DNA of 64,000 nt, taken from positions 1,860,001 through 1,924,000 of the forward strand of contig NC_014375.1 in assembly GCF_000144605.1 (NCBI RefSeq), written 5' to 3'. Positions 1-9,147 of this stretch are shown here, piece after piece. Position numbers and translations under genes: made by a program. The first letter of the stretch is position 1. Each line of letters starts with the position of its first letter. The notes under the pieces were generated by a model that did not search any database, had not been told where the DNA came from, and worked only from the letters and a program-made list of their open reading frames with translations. This DNA is from Brevundimonas subvibrioides ATCC 15264 (GTDB lineage Bacteria > Pseudomonadota > Alphaproteobacteria > Caulobacterales > Caulobacteraceae).

Positions 1-906
1 GACGACGCGGTCCGGTCGGTGCTGATCGACCATGCGGGCGAGCGCGGGTTCTGCGCCGGGGGCGACATCCGCATGATCGCCGAGAGCGGGGCGACCGACG
101 CCGTCGAGGCCAAGGCCTTCTTTCACGCGGAATATCGGCTGAACCATCTGCTGTTCACCTGGCCCAAGCCGGTGACGGCGATCGTCGACGGGATCGTCAT
201 GGGCGGCGGGGTCGGGATCTCGGAGCCGGCCGGTGTGCGCGTCGCCACCGAGCGGACGACCTATGCGATGCCTGAAACCGGCATCGGCCTGTTCCCCGAT
301 GTGGGCGGCAGCTGGTTCCTGCCGCGCCTGCCCGGCGAGACCGGGACGTGGCTGGCGCTGACGGGGGCCCGGCTGAAGGCCGCCGACACGGTGGCCCTGG
401 GCATCCATACGCATTTCGTGCTGTCGGCGCAGGTGAATGCCCTGAAGGCGGCCCTGCTGTCGGACGGTCCGGAGGCGGTTGGAGCGCAGGCCGGCGACGC
501 CGGGCCCGCGCCGCTGGCCCCCCACCGCGAGGCCATCGACCGGCTGTTCGCACATGACCGGGTCGAGGACATCGTCGCGGCCCTGGAAGCGGACGGGTCG
601 GACTGGGCCCTGCCGCAGCTGGCGATCCTGAAGACCAAGTCGCCCCAGTCGCTGAAGGTCACGCTGCGCCAGCTGCGGCTGGGCCGGGGGATGACGGACT
701 TCGCCGAGGCGATGGCGATGGAGTACCGGCTGGGTGGGCGGGTCGTGCGGACCCACGATTTCCAGGAAGGCGTCCGCGCCGTCATCGTCGACAAGGACAA
801 TGCGCCGCAGTGGTCGCCGGCCACCCTGGGCGAGGTCGACGACGCCGCGATCGAGGCCCTGTTCGCGCCCCTGCCGGATGGCGAGGAATGGACGCCGCTG
901 TCCTGA
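1..906 (+). CDS. 3-hydroxyisobutyryl-CoA hydrolase (enoyl-CoA hydratase family), 5' end missing
   Basis: Hydrolyses 3-hydroxyisobutyryl-CoA to 3-hydroxyisobutyrate and CoA in valine degradation, in the cytoplasm. The frame is open from base 1, so the start lies upstream and about 301 residues are visible; the family is usually about 340-360 residues, so roughly 50 are missing. Visible crotonase-fold signatures are GFCAGGDIRMI (oxyanion-hole loop), GIVMGGGVGIS, and PETGIGLFPDVGG, which carries the conserved Glu and Asp of the hydrolase subfamily. The C-terminal part has DFQEGVRAVIVDKDNAPQW, which separates this family from plain enoyl-CoA hydratases. The next pathway enzyme, mmsB, lies 1.3 kb downstream, which supports the call. 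Family assignment is from remembered motifs. Confidence 0.88.
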   Translation, partial: DDAVRSVLIDHAGERGFCAGGDIRMIAESGATDAVEAKAFFHAEYRLNHLLFTWPKPVTAIVDGIVMGGGVGISEPAGVRVATERTTYAMPETGIGLFPDVGGSWFLPRLPGETGTWLALTGARLKAADTVALGIHTHFVLSAQVNALKAALLSDGPEAVGAQAGDAGPAPLAPHREAIDRLFAHDRVEDIVAALEADGSDWALPQLAILKTKSPQSLKVTLRQLRLGRGMTDFAEAMAMEYRLGGRVVRTHDFQEGVRAVIVDKDNAPQWSPATLGEVDDAAIEALFAPLPDGEEWTPLS

Positions 907-969
907 TCGACCTTGCATCCCGGCGCGGTCCTGCGCGTAAGTGCACCCAACGCTGTTCGAGGATCCCCC

Positions 970-1746
970 ATGCTGAAATCGACCCTGCTCGCCGTCTCCG
1001 CCCTGGCCCTGCTGGCGGCGACCTCGGCCTGCGCGAGCCAGACGACGGCCGTGGATCCGGATGAACGGTCGTCGGCGGTCGTGCAGGACTATGCCCTGGC
1101 CATCGCCGACCCGCTGCGGCCCGCGACCGAGGTGGCGCGCGATCCGCTGAGGAAGCCCGCCGAGATGCTGGCCTTCGCCCGGATCGACGGCGGCGAGCGG
1201 ATCGCCGACGTGCGGCCCGAGGAGGGCTATTTCAGCCGCCTGTTCGCCCGCGCCGTGGGGCCCGAGGGCCGGGTCTATGCCTTCGTGCCGAACCAGACCG
1301 CGGCCCGCGAGAACGCCTTTGGCGACACCCTGGCGACCGACTATCCCAACGTGACCCGCGTCACCGGCGCGCTGGAGGACCTGAGTTTCCCCGAGCCGCT
1401 CGACGTCGTCTTCATGGGCCAGGAATACCATGACTTCGTCATCGACCGCTTCGGCGTCGATGTGGCGAAGATGAACGCAGCCGTGTTCGCGGCGCTGAAG
1501 CCGGGCGGGCTTTACGTCATTCTGGACCACGAGGCCGCGCCGGGTGCCGGGACGTCGGTCGTCGGGACCCTGCACCGGATCGAGGCTTCGTCCGTGCGGG
1601 CCCAGGTCGAGGCGGCGGGTTTCATCTTCGACGGCGAGACCGACGTGGTGCGCAACCCCGAGGACGACCGCAGCCTGTCGGTCTTCGACGAAGCGATCCG
1701 GGGCCGCAGCGACCAGTTCGTGCTGCGCTTCAGGAAGCCGAACTAG
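970..1746 (+). CDS. Exported methyltransferase-like lipoprotein (COG4798-type)
   Basis: About 258 residues. The N-terminus is a signal peptide of about 20 residues ending ATSAC, so Cys21 is a candidate lipidation site, although the lipobox is not classical. The rest has the layout of a class I SAM-dependent methyltransferase: ADVRPEEGYFSRLFARAVG at the motif I position, LDVVFMGQEYHDF at motif IV, and GGLYVILDHEA after it. Motif I lacks the usual glycine-rich loop, so SAM binding is uncertain. ATG 970 is chosen because the hydrophobic signal peptide follows it directly; an upstream in-frame start at 913 would bury the signal. The stop codon overlaps the convergent EthD-like gene in a CTAG. Substrate unknown; proteins of this kind are usually annotated only as predicted methyltransferases. 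Confidence 0.7.
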   Translation: MLKSTLLAVSALALLAATSACASQTTAVDPDERSSAVVQDYALAIADPLRPATEVARDPLRKPAEMLAFARIDGGERIADVRPEEGYFSRLFARAVGPEGRVYAFVPNQTAARENAFGDTLATDYPNVTRVTGALEDLSFPEPLDVVFMGQEYHDFVIDRFGVDVAKMNAAVFAALKPGGLYVILDHEAAPGAGTSVVGTLHRIEASSVRAQVEAAGFIFDGETDVVRNPEDDRSLSVFDEAIRGRSDQFVLRFRKPN

Positions 1747-2051
1747 GCCTCGCGCGTCTCGAACATCTGCATCGAGGCCCCGCCGGTGGCAAAGGTCCCG
1801 ACATCCGCGGCGGCGGCCTGACCCTCGGGGCTGCCCATCGCCGCGGTGAGGTCGGCCAGGCTGTCGAAGGTCAGGATGGCGATGCTGTGGATGTCGGATG
1901 GACCCTCGGGCGTCATGACCGGACCGTCGCTCAGGTCGAAACGGCGCAGACCCGGAATCTGTCTGGCAAGCGGCGCATGGACGTCGCGGTAGTGGGCGTC
2001 AAAGGCAGCGGGGTCGGTCGGCGTGCGATAGGTCACGACAAGCTGGGCCAA
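1743..2051 (-). CDS. EthD-domain protein
   Basis: Small cytoplasmic protein of the dimeric alpha/beta-barrel EthD family, some of which support P450 ether degradation; most have no known role. The protein begins AQLVVTYRTPTDPAAFDAHYRDVHAPLARQ, where the Tyr and His of the HYRDVHAPLA segment are the family signature, and it continues with LTFDSLADLTAAMGSPEGQ and the typical C-terminal phenylalanine-rich tail. I place the start at TTG 2051 because a GGAGA motif sits about six bases before it and the domain begins right there (102 residues). An in-frame ATG at 2114 would add 21 residues with no family resemblance. Tail-to-tail with the preceding gene, sharing CTAG. Confidence 0.75.
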   Translation of the reverse strand: MAQLVVTYRTPTDPAAFDAHYRDVHAPLARQIPGLRRFDLSDGPVMTPEGPSDIHSIAILTFDSLADLTAAMGSPEGQAAAADVGTFATGGASMQMFETREA

Positions 2052-2227
2052 GGTCGTCTCCGGAGATCTGTGAAAGGCGAATTCGCAGACAGGGCTGCGA
2101 GGCCAGTCTGACATGGGCCCACGGTAAAGGGAAAATCCCGTCGCATCGGGAAACCCGCCGAACAGGTCTGGCGGGGCGCGGGCCGAGCGGCTAACCCCAA
2201 AGAAAAATCGCTTTTGGGAGAGACGTC

Positions 2228-3133
2228 ATGACCAGCAAGGTCGCCTTCATCGGACTGGGCAACATGGGCGGCGGCATGGCCGCCAACCAAGCGAAAGCCG
2301 GTCACGCGGTCGCGGCCTTCGACCTGTCGGCGGCGGCGCTGGAGCGCGCGGGCACCGCAGGCTGCACCCCGGTCGCTTCGGTGAGCGAGGCGGTCCGGGA
2401 CGCCGATGTGGTCATCACCATGCTGCCGGCCGGACCCCACGTGCTGAAGGTCTATTCGGAACAGATCATCGGCGTGGCCCCGTCGTCCGCCTTGCTGCTG
2501 GACTGTTCGACCATCGACGTGGACACGGCGCGCAAGGTCGCGGGCCTGGCCAGGGAGGGCGGCTACGCCTTCGCCGACGCGCCGGTGTCGGGCGGGACGA
2601 TGGCGGCGGACGCCGGGACCCTGGCCTTCATGGTCGGGTGCGACGAGGCGGACTTCGGACGCATCGAGGCGGCGCTGGAACCGATGAGCCGGGCGACGTT
2701 CCGGGCCGGGGACCACGGGGCCGGGCAGGCGGCCAAGATCTGCAACAACATGATCCTCGGCATCACCATGCTGGGCACCTGCGAGGCGATCGCGCTCGCC
2801 GAGAAACTGGGGCTGGACCCGGTGAAGTTCTTCGACATCGCGGCCAAGTCGTCGGGCCAGAGCTGGTCGGTGACGACCTACTATCCGTGGCCGGGCCCGG
2901 TGCCGACCGCGCCGTCGAACCGGAACTACGACGGCGGATTCGCCACGGCGATGATGCTGAAGGACCTGAAGCTGGCGCAGGACGCGGCGGCGAAATCGGG
3001 GGCGTCGACGCCGCTGGGGGCGCAGTCGGAAGCGCTGTTCCAGCTGTTCGACCGGCTGGGTTACGGCGGGCGGGACTTCTCGGGCATCCTGCAGATGCTG
3101 CGCGGCAAGCTGGATGAGCTTCCCAAGGGCTGA
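2228..3133 (+). CDS. mmsB: 3-hydroxyisobutyrate dehydrogenase
   Basis: Oxidises 3-hydroxyisobutyrate to methylmalonate semialdehyde with NAD+ in valine catabolism; cytoplasmic. The 301 residues match the family length. FIGLGNMGGGMAANQAKAGH at the N-terminus is the Rossmann dinucleotide loop, DAPVSGGTMAADAGTLAFMVG is the substrate-binding signature, and GAGQAAKICNNM holds the catalytic Lys and Asn of beta-hydroxyacid dehydrogenases. A GGGAG ribosome site sits seven bases before ATG 2228. With the hydrolase at 1-906 it gives two consecutive steps of valine degradation. The 113-base gap upstream, shared with the divergent EthD gene, is likely to hold its promoter. Confidence 0.9.
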   Translation: MTSKVAFIGLGNMGGGMAANQAKAGHAVAAFDLSAAALERAGTAGCTPVASVSEAVRDADVVITMLPAGPHVLKVYSEQIIGVAPSSALLLDCSTIDVDTARKVAGLAREGGYAFADAPVSGGTMAADAGTLAFMVGCDEADFGRIEAALEPMSRATFRAGDHGAGQAAKICNNMILGITMLGTCEAIALAEKLGLDPVKFFDIAAKSSGQSWSVTTYYPWPGPVPTAPSNRNYDGGFATAMMLKDLKLAQDAAAKSGASTPLGAQSEALFQLFDRLGYGGRDFSGILQMLRGKLDELPKG

Positions 3134-3135
3134 GC

Positions 3136-3399
3136 ATGACGACGCTCTGGATCGTCCAGGTCTCGGCGGAGGCGGGAGGGCGCGCCTTCAACGTCCTCGT
3201 CAGCGACGAGTCGCGAGAACGCGCTGAAATGACGGCCATCGCCGCCGTGTCCTCCGACGGCTGGAGCGAAGTAAACGCGCTTCGATCTGGCATCGTGTCC
3301 GAAGAACGACTTGCGGAGCGGGAAGACGTGTTCAGGGAAGCGGCGGTTTCAGCACGTGATTTGGGTTGGTGTATCGTCCGCTACCGACCCACGACCTAG
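3136..3399 (+). CDS. Hypothetical small protein
   Basis: Eighty-seven residues beginning two bases after the mmsB stop, so probably translated with it. It is predicted to be soluble, with no signal peptide or membrane segment. The sequence starts MTTLWIVQVSAEAGGRAF and carries an acidic/basic helical middle (DESRERAEM and SEERLAEREDVFREAA). Codon use is a little less GC-biased than in its neighbours, which hints at a recently acquired or weakly expressed gene. I do not recognise a family. The ORF could be spurious, but the tight spacing and the ordinary amino-acid composition favour a real gene. Confidence 0.55.
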   Translation: MTTLWIVQVSAEAGGRAFNVLVSDESRERAEMTAIAAVSSDGWSEVNALRSGIVSEERLAEREDVFREAAVSARDLGWCIVRYRPTT

Positions 3400-3516
3400 T
3401 TGAGAACCGTTATCGATTAAGGGCTTGCGACGATTTCGCCTTGCCCCGCGTGTGGACTTTGGAGTGTCATCGGCGCATCACCGCGCCGTTTCCGACGCCA
3501 CGCGAAAGCCGTCACC

Positions 3517-4743
3517 GTGTTCGACTACACCTCAGCCTTCCAGTCCGCTGTCGACCAGGTCCGGGACGAGGGCCGCTACCGGGTCTTCGCCGATCTGAAG
3601 CGGGTGCGCGGGCAGTTCCCCAAGGCCGTGCGCCGGCGTGAGGACGGGTCCGAGCAGGACTGCGTGATCTGGTGCTCCAACGACTATCTGGGCATGGGCC
3701 AGCATCCCGAGGTGCTGGAGGCCATGTCGGCCGAGCTGGACGCCGTAGGGGCGGGGGCCGGCGGTACGCGCAACATCTCGGGCACGACGCGCTCGGCGGT
3801 GGACCTGGAGGCCGAGCTGGCGTCCTGGCACCAGAAGGAAGCCGCGCTCCTGTTCACCTCGGGCTATGTGGCCAATGAGGCGACGCTGACGACGCTGCAG
3901 CGGATCCTGCCCGGTCTGATCATCTTCTCCGACAGCCTGAACCACGCCTCGATGATCGCGGGCATCCGCAACGGCGGCTGCGAACGGCATGTGTTCCTGC
4001 ACAACGACCTGGCGCATCTGGAGACCCTGCTGGCGGCGGCTCCGGCCGATGCGCCCAAGCTGGTGGCGTTCGAGAGCGTCTATTCGATGGACGGCGACAT
4101 CGCCGACCTGGCCGGCACCATCGCCCTGGCGCGGAAGTACGGTGCCCTGACCTACCTCGACGAGGTCCATGCGGTCGGCCTGTACGGGGCGACGGGCGCG
4201 GGCGTGGCCGAGCGGGACGGGGTTCTGGACGGCATCGACATCGTCGAATGCACCCTCGGCAAGGCCATCGGCGTCATGGGCGGCTATATCGCCGCCGACG
4301 CGGTGATCGTGGACGCGGTGCGCAGCTGGGCCTCGGGCTTCATCTTCACCACCAGCCTGCCGCCGGCCCTGACCGCCGGGGCCCTGGCCTCGGTCCGCCA
4401 CCTCAAGACGCACCCCGAGCTGCGCGACGCGCATCAGGAGCGGGCCGAGACGCTGAAGCGCCGCTTCGCCGAGGCCGGCATTCCGGTCATGCCCAGCGAG
4501 AGCCACATCGTGCCCGTGTTCGTGGGCAATCCGGTCCACGCCAAGATGATCTCGGACATGCTGCTGGAAGACCACGGCATCTACGTCCAGCCGATCAACT
4601 ATCCGACCGTGCCCAAGGGCACCGAGCGGCTGCGTTTCACCCCGTCGCCGAACCACGACGACGGCATGATGGACAGGCTGGTCACCGCCATGGACGCGCT
4701 GTGGACCCACTGCAACGTCGCCCGGATGCCGGTCGCGGCCTGA
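3517..4743 (+). CDS. hemA: 5-aminolevulinate synthase
   Basis: PLP enzyme that condenses glycine with succinyl-CoA to 5-aminolevulinate, the first committed step of the alphaproteobacterial (C4) tetrapyrrole route. The 408 residues match the family. [21 protein letters not shown], the [12 protein letters not shown] aspartate region and [14 protein letters not shown] (Schiff-base Lys) are all present; the last motif usually reads AKAFG, so GKAIG is a small deviation. Translation starts at GTG 3517, where family-like MFDYTSAF begins; no ATG lies close. The 117-base gap upstream is AT-richer than its surroundings and probably holds the promoter. The stop overlaps the next small gene by one base (TGATG). 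This enzyme would feed heme, heme A and any bacteriochlorophyll synthesis. Confidence 0.95.
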   Translation: MFDYTSAFQSAVDQVRDEGRYRVFADLKRVRGQFPKAVRRREDGSEQDCVIWCSNDYLGMGQHPEVLEAMSAELDAVGAGAGGTRNISGTTRSAVDLEAELASWHQKEAALLFTSGYVANEATLTTLQRILPGLIIFSDSLNHASMIAGIRNGGCERHVFLHNDLAHLETLLAAAPADAPKLVAFESVYSMDGDIADLAGTIALARKYGALTYLDEVHAVGLYGATGAGVAERDGVLDGIDIVECTLGKAIGVMGGYIAADAVIVDAVRSWASGFIFTTSLPPALTAGALASVRHLKTHPELRDAHQERAETLKRRFAEAGIPVMPSESHIVPVFVGNPVHAKMISDMLLEDHGIYVQPINYPTVPKGTERLRFTPSPNHDDGMMDRLVTAMDALWTHCNVARMPVAA

Positions 4744-4922
4744 TGTCCGACGACCTCGGCGAGGTGATCGTCGAGGCCATTCGCAACGGCGTCTATCTCA
4801 AGGTCACGGCCGTCCACGTCGCGAGCGGCGTCGAGGCGACCGCCGTCGGCCCCGCCGCGGAACCGAAGGCCGTCGAGCGCCTCGCCATAGCCAAGCTCCG
4901 GCGTCTGATCGCCGCGTCCTGA
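4743..4922 (+). CDS. Small DUF6898-like protein
   Basis: Fifty-nine residues, with its ATG overlapping the hemA stop in TGATG, so translationally coupled to hemA. The pattern GEVIVEAIRNGVYLKVTAV, then a G-E-A-T-A-V-G-P-A run, then ERLAIAKLRRL near the end, resembles a short alphaproteobacterial family I recall as DUF6898. It is soluble and cysteine-free. Function unknown; the coupling suggests co-expression with ALA synthase but does not prove a role in heme synthesis. Confidence 0.6.
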   Translation: MSDDLGEVIVEAIRNGVYLKVTAVHVASGVEATAVGPAAEPKAVERLAIAKLRRLIAAS

Positions 4923-4987
4923 CACAAGATGTTGTGGCTAGCGACGCGCGGGACTAGATAGGGCCCCTCCCGTTCCGCCAGCCCCGG

Positions 4988-6283
4988 ATGCCGCCCGTGA
5001 CCGCTCATTTCATCCACGACGCCTATTTCTCGCGCGGTCTGGCGCAGAGCGATCCGGACGTCTTCGCCGCCATCACCGGCGAGCTGCACCGCCAGCAGGA
5101 GCAGATCGAGCTGATCGCGTCCGAAAACATCGTCTCCAAGGCGGTGCTGGAGGCGCAGGGGTCCGTGCTGACCAACAAATACGCCGAGGGCTATCCGGGC
5201 CGTCGCTATTACGGCGGCTGCGAGTTCGTCGATGTGACCGAGGACCTGGCGCGCGAGCGGGCCAAACAACTGTTCGGCGCGGCCTTCGCCAACGTCCAGC
5301 CGCACTCGGGCGCCCAGGCCAACCAAGCCGTGTTCTTCGCCCTGCTGCAGCCCGGCGATACCTTCCTGGGCATGGATCTGGCCTGTGGCGGGCATCTGAC
5401 CCACGGCAGCCCGGCCAACCAGTCCGGCAAGTGGTTCCGGCCGGTGACCTACAAGGTGACCGAGGACACCCACCTGATCGACTACGACCACGTGGCCGAG
5501 ATGGCGCTGAAGGAAAAGCCCAAGCTGATCGTGGCGGGCGCCAGCGCCTATAGCCGCCACATCGACTTCGCCCGCTTCCGCGAGATCGCCGACAGCGTCG
5601 GGGCCTATCTGATGGTGGACATGGCCCACTATGCGGGTCTGGTCGCCGGGGGCGTCTATCCGAACCCGGTGCCGCACGCCCACATCGTGACCACGACGAC
5701 GCACAAGACGCTGCGCGGGCCGCGCGGCGGGCTGATCCTGTCCAACGACGTCGAGATCGGCAAGAAGATCAATTCGGCCGTGTTCCCGGGCCTGCAGGGC
5801 GGGCCGCTGGAGCACGTCATCGCCGCCAAGGCCGTGGCCTTCGGCGAGGCGCTGAAGCCGGAGTTCAAGGCCTATGCCAAACAGGTCGTGCTGAACGCCC
5901 AGGCCCTGGCGGCCGTGCTGGTCGAGCGCGGTCTGGCGATCGTGTCGGGCGGCACCGACAGCCACCTGATGCTGGTCGACCTGCGGCCCAAGGGCGTGAC
6001 GGGCAAGGCCACCGAGCTGCAGCTCGAACACGCCCTGATGACCTGCAACAAGAACGGCGTGCCGTTCGACACCGCCCCCTTCACCGTGACGTCCGGCGTG
6101 CGTCTGGGCACCCCCGCCGGCACCACGCGCGGCTTCGGCGTGGCCGAGTTCCAGTCGGTCGGCCACTGGATCGCCGACGTCGTGACCTCGATGAACGGCG
6201 GCGACGAGGCCGACCCGGCGGTGATCGCCGAGGTCGCCGGCAAGGTGCGCGAACTGACCGGCCGCTTCCCGATCTACGGATAG
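4988..6283 (+). CDS. glyA: Serine hydroxymethyltransferase
   Basis: PLP enzyme that interconverts serine and glycine with tetrahydrofolate, supplying one-carbon units and the glycine used by HemA next door. The 431 residues are normal for the family. [32 protein letters not shown] and [14 protein letters not shown] (Lys of the internal aldimine) are diagnostic. ATG 4988 is used; an in-frame GTG nine bases later is an alternative. A 65-base gap separates it from the DUF6898 gene, so it may have its own promoter. nrdR follows nine bases after the stop, a common alphaproteobacterial order. Confidence 0.96.
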   Translation: MPPVTAHFIHDAYFSRGLAQSDPDVFAAITGELHRQQEQIELIASENIVSKAVLEAQGSVLTNKYAEGYPGRRYYGGCEFVDVTEDLARERAKQLFGAAFANVQPHSGAQANQAVFFALLQPGDTFLGMDLACGGHLTHGSPANQSGKWFRPVTYKVTEDTHLIDYDHVAEMALKEKPKLIVAGASAYSRHIDFARFREIADSVGAYLMVDMAHYAGLVAGGVYPNPVPHAHIVTTTTHKTLRGPRGGLILSNDVEIGKKINSAVFPGLQGGPLEHVIAAKAVAFGEALKPEFKAYAKQVVLNAQALAAVLVERGLAIVSGGTDSHLMLVDLRPKGVTGKATELQLEHALMTCNKNGVPFDTAPFTVTSGVRLGTPAGTTRGFGVAEFQSVGHWIADVVTSMNGGDEADPAVIAEVAGKVRELTGRFPIYG

Positions 6284-6292
6284 GCGTACCGA

Positions 6293-6769
6293 ATGAAGTG
6301 CCCGTTCTGCGGCAACATGGACAGCCAGGTGAAGGACAGCCGCCCGTCGGACGACGGCGCGGCCATCCGTCGTCGCCGGTCCTGTCCCAACTGCAACGGG
6401 CGGTTCACGACCTTCGAGCGGGTCCAGCTGCGCGAGCTGGTGATCCTGAAGCGAAACGGGCGTCGGACGCCCTTCGACCGCGACAAGCTGGAGCGGTCGC
6501 TGGCCATCGCCTTGCGGAAACGTCCGATCCAGCCTGAACAGGTCGAGCAGATGGTGTCGCGGATCGTGCGCCAGCTGGAAAGCCTGGGAGAGACGGAGAT
6601 CCCGTCCAGCGTCGTCGGGGACTTCATCATGAAGGCGCTGAAGGGCGTCGATGAGGTGGCCTATGTCCGCTACGCCTCGGTCTACAAGGACTTCCGGGCG
6701 ACAGGCGACTTCGCGCGGTTCCTCGGCGACGAGGGTCTGGACGACGACCAGGGACCGTCGAGGACCTGA
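6293..6769 (+). CDS. nrdR: Transcriptional repressor NrdR
   Basis: Zinc-ribbon/ATP-cone repressor of ribonucleotide reductase genes that senses (d)ATP. The 158 residues fit. The N-terminal zinc ribbon has CPFCGNMDS and [12 protein letters not shown] (four Cys), and the ATP-cone follows with [19 protein letters not shown]. It lies between glyA and the rib operon, as in many alphaproteobacteria. The TGA stop overlaps the ATG of the ribD-like gene by one base, so it is probably the first gene of the rib transcript or co-transcribed with glyA. No ribonucleotide reductase gene lies in this window. Confidence 0.96.
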   Translation: MKCPFCGNMDSQVKDSRPSDDGAAIRRRRSCPNCNGRFTTFERVQLRELVILKRNGRRTPFDRDKLERSLAIALRKRPIQPEQVEQMVSRIVRQLESLGETEIPSSVVGDFIMKALKGVDEVAYVRYASVYKDFRATGDFARFLGDEGLDDDQGPSRT

Positions 6770-7401
6770 TGCGGCCCCGGATCACCTGGAAAGTCGCCAC
6801 GTCGCTGGACGGGCGCATCGGCACATCGACGGGCGAGAGCCAGTGGATCACCGGCCCGCAGGCCCGCGAGCAGGGTCATCGGCTGCGGGCCACGCATGAC
6901 GCCGTGCTGGTCGGGGTCGAGACCGTCCTGGCGGACGATCCCCGGCTGACGGTCCGGTTGCCGGACGGCGAGACGGCGGCGGATCCCCTGCGCGTGGTGC
7001 TGGACAGCCGGCTGCGGACGCCGCCGTTCGCCCGGCTGGCGAGGGCCGGCACCCTGATCCTGACCACCCGCGAGCCGATCGTGATCGGCGAGGCCGAGAT
7101 CGTCCGCGTGGCGGGCGACTCCCAAGGGCGTCCGACCGTCGAGGCCGTGCTGGAGACCCTGTCGGCCCGGGGCGTACGCTCGCTGATGATCGAGGGCGGC
7201 GGTCGGGTCGCAGCCTGTTTCGTCACGGCGGGCGTGGTGGATGCCATCGAATGGTTCAGGGCCCCGATTCTACTGGGCGGCGACGGCCGTCCGGGCGTGG
7301 CGAGCCTGGCCCTGGCCCGGCTGGCGCATGCGCCGCGCTACCGGCGCCTTGCGGTGGAGCCCATGGGTGACGACCTGTGGGAACGCTACGAGAAGGCTTG
7401 A
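6769..7401 (+). CDS. ribD: RibD reductase domain only (5-amino-6-(5-phosphoribosylamino)uracil reductase)
   Basis: Only 210 residues, beginning PRITWKVATSLDGRIGTSTGESQWITG, which is the start of the C-terminal reductase half of RibD (dihydrofolate-reductase-like fold). The loop ATHDAVLVGVETVLADDPRLTVR and the C-terminal MIEGGGRVAACF match the NADPH/substrate site. The N-terminal cytidine-deaminase-like zinc domain, with its HAE and PCxxxGrTPPC motifs, is absent: the frame starts on the nrdR stop codon and no zinc motif lies upstream. The protein should catalyse only the reduction step, so the deaminase must come from another locus. Position directly before ribE supports the riboflavin role. 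Confidence 0.85.
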   Translation: MRPRITWKVATSLDGRIGTSTGESQWITGPQAREQGHRLRATHDAVLVGVETVLADDPRLTVRLPDGETAADPLRVVLDSRLRTPPFARLARAGTLILTTREPIVIGEAEIVRVAGDSQGRPTVEAVLETLSARGVRSLMIEGGGRVAACFVTAGVVDAIEWFRAPILLGGDGRPGVASLALARLAHAPRYRRLAVEPMGDDLWERYEKA

Positions 7402-7405
7402 AGCA

Positions 7406-7996
7406 GTGTTCACAGGCATCATCACCGATATCGGCCGGGTCCGCTCGGTCGCCGAGACGGCGCGTGACCGTCGCTACGAGGTCGAGACGGCCTGGGACGT
7501 GTCGGGCATCGACCTGGGCGCGTCCATCAGCCATGCGGGCTGCTGTCTGACCGTCGTCGAGAAAGGCGAGGGCTGGTTCGCGGTCGAGGTCTCGGGCGAG
7601 ACGCTGGACAAGACGACGCTGGGCCGCTGGGGCACCGGCACGCCGGTCAATCTGGAACGCGCTACCAAGGTCGGCGACGAGCTGGGCGGGCATATCGTCT
7701 CGGGCCACGTCGACGGGCTGGGCACGGTCGTCGAGATCACGCCGGAGGGCGGGTCGCACCGGCTGACCCTCGAGGCGCCCGCGCCGCTGCATCGATATAT
7801 CGCCGCGAAGGGGTCTATCACGGTGGACGGGGTGTCCCTGACCGTGAACAGCGTGGACGGACAGCGGTTCGGGCTCAACATCATCCCGCACACCTGGGAG
7901 GCGACGACGCTCGGCCGGCTGTCGGTCGGCGATCCGGTCAATCTGGAGATCGACATGCTGGCGCGATACCTCGCGCGGTGGCAGGAGACGGCATGA
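7406..7996 (+). CDS. ribE: Riboflavin synthase, alpha subunit
   Basis: Dismutates two 6,7-dimethyl-8-ribityllumazine molecules to riboflavin. The 196 residues form two repeated lumazine-binding barrels: the first begins FTGIITDIGRVRSV with a later HAGCCLTVVE, and the second has GHIVSGHVDGLG and SITVDGVSLTVNSVDG. The GTG at 7406 is taken as start because family proteins begin MFTGI; longer upstream frames run back through ribD and are not coding. The stop overlaps the ribBX ATG in ATGA. Confidence 0.95.
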   Translation: MFTGIITDIGRVRSVAETARDRRYEVETAWDVSGIDLGASISHAGCCLTVVEKGEGWFAVEVSGETLDKTTLGRWGTGTPVNLERATKVGDELGGHIVSGHVDGLGTVVEITPEGGSHRLTLEAPAPLHRYIAAKGSITVDGVSLTVNSVDGQRFGLNIIPHTWEATTLGRLSVGDPVNLEIDMLARYLARWQETA

Positions 7997-9147
7997 TGCG
8001 CAGTTCCTCTCAAGCCCTTGGGGCCGCCAGCAACCCTGACAGCCCGATCAGTCCGATCGAGGACATCCTGGAGGATGCCCGGAACGGCCGGCCCTATATC
8101 CTGGTCGACGCCGAGGACCGTGAGAACGAGGGCGACGTCATCATCCCGGCCCAGTTCGCCACGCCGGACCAGATCAATTTCATGGCCCGCCACGCCCGCG
8201 GCCTGATCTGCCTTGCCATCACCGCCGACCGGGCGCGCCAGCTGCGGTTGCCGCCGATGGCCGCCGAGAACCGCGAGAGCATGGCGACCGCCTTCACCGT
8301 CTCGATCGAGGCGGCCGAGGGGGTCACGACCGGCATCAGCGCGGCGGATCGCGCGCGCACGGTCCAGGTGGCCTCGGACCCGACCAAGACGGCCGACGAC
8401 ATCGTCTCGCCGGGCCACGTCTTTCCGCTGGTGGCACGCGACGGCGGGGTGCTGGTCCGCACCGGCCACACCGAGGCGGCCGTCGACATCAGCCGAATGG
8501 CGGGCCTGACCCCCGCCGGCGTGATCTGCGAGATCATGAACGACGACGGGACCATGGCGCGCCTGCCGGACCTGATCGGCTTTGCCCAGTTGCACGGCCT
8601 GAAGATCGGCACCATCGCCGACCTGATCGCCTATCGCCGCCGCACCGAACGCTTCGTCGAGCGGGTCATGGACCAGCCGTTCGAGAGCGTCCACGGCGGA
8701 CCGTTCCGCCTGATGCTGTACCGGAACACGATCGAGGGGGCCGAGCACGTCGCCCTGGTCCACGGCCGGATCGATCCCGACACGCCGACCCTGGTGCGGA
8801 TGCACCAGGTGGATTTCGCTGCCGACCTGCTCGGGCACGTCGAGGAACGGCAGAGCTATATCCCCGATGCGCTGAAGACGATCACCCGTCACGACGGCCC
8901 CGGCGTGGTCGTGTTCCTGCGCGACCCGGCCCTGCAGGGGCTGGCAGAGCGGCTGGCGGGCGTCGACAAGCCCGCGGCCATGGATCGATCGTTGCGGAAC
9001 TACGGCGTCGGGGCGCAGATCCTGCTGGACCTCGGCGTCCGGGACATGATCGTCATGTCCTCGACTCGCCCCGAGCCCGCCGCCATCGAGGGCTATGGCC
9101 TGCGCATCGTCGGCTGGCGCGACATGGACGGAGAAGACCAATCCTGA
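7993..9147 (+). CDS. ribB: RibBX: 3,4-dihydroxy-2-butanone-4-phosphate synthase with degenerate GTP cyclohydrolase II domain
   Basis: The first 210 or so residues are an intact DHBP synthase that makes the four-carbon precursor of lumazine from ribulose 5-phosphate: [12 protein letters not shown] (acidic metal loop), [10 protein letters not shown] and [15 protein letters not shown]. The remaining 170 or so residues align with GTP cyclohydrolase II but lack its zinc cysteines: where a real RibA has a cysteine-rich GDxxGSxRCDCG stretch, this protein has [19 protein letters not shown]. The EGRGIGL loop is also missing, and only the tail ([14 protein letters not shown]) is family-like. This is the RibBX variant known from Proteobacteria, so GTP cyclohydrolase II must be encoded elsewhere. 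ATG 7993 is preceded by GGAGA. Confidence 0.88.
   Translation: MMRSSSQALGAASNPDSPISPIEDILEDARNGRPYILVDAEDRENEGDVIIPAQFATPDQINFMARHARGLICLAITADRARQLRLPPMAAENRESMATAFTVSIEAAEGVTTGISAADRARTVQVASDPTKTADDIVSPGHVFPLVARDGGVLVRTGHTEAAVDISRMAGLTPAGVICEIMNDDGTMARLPDLIGFAQLHGLKIGTIADLIAYRRRTERFVERVMDQPFESVHGGPFRLMLYRNTIEGAEHVALVHGRIDPDTPTLVRMHQVDFAADLLGHVEERQSYIPDALKTITRHDGPGVVVFLRDPALQGLAERLAGVDKPAAMDRSLRNYGVGAQILLDLGVRDMIVMSSTRPEPAAIEGYGLRIVGWRDMDGEDQS

Noticed and set aside
3390-3425. AT-rich GAGAACCGTTATCGATTA stretch before hemA as a Fur/Irr-type iron box
   Set aside because: The match is partial and has no clear dyad; heme genes in this group can be iron-regulated, but the sequence does not show it.
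4922-4935. CACAA-GATG-TTGTG palindrome before glyA as an operator
   Set aside because: Arms of only five bases; no regulator in the neighbourhood matches it, and it could occur by chance.
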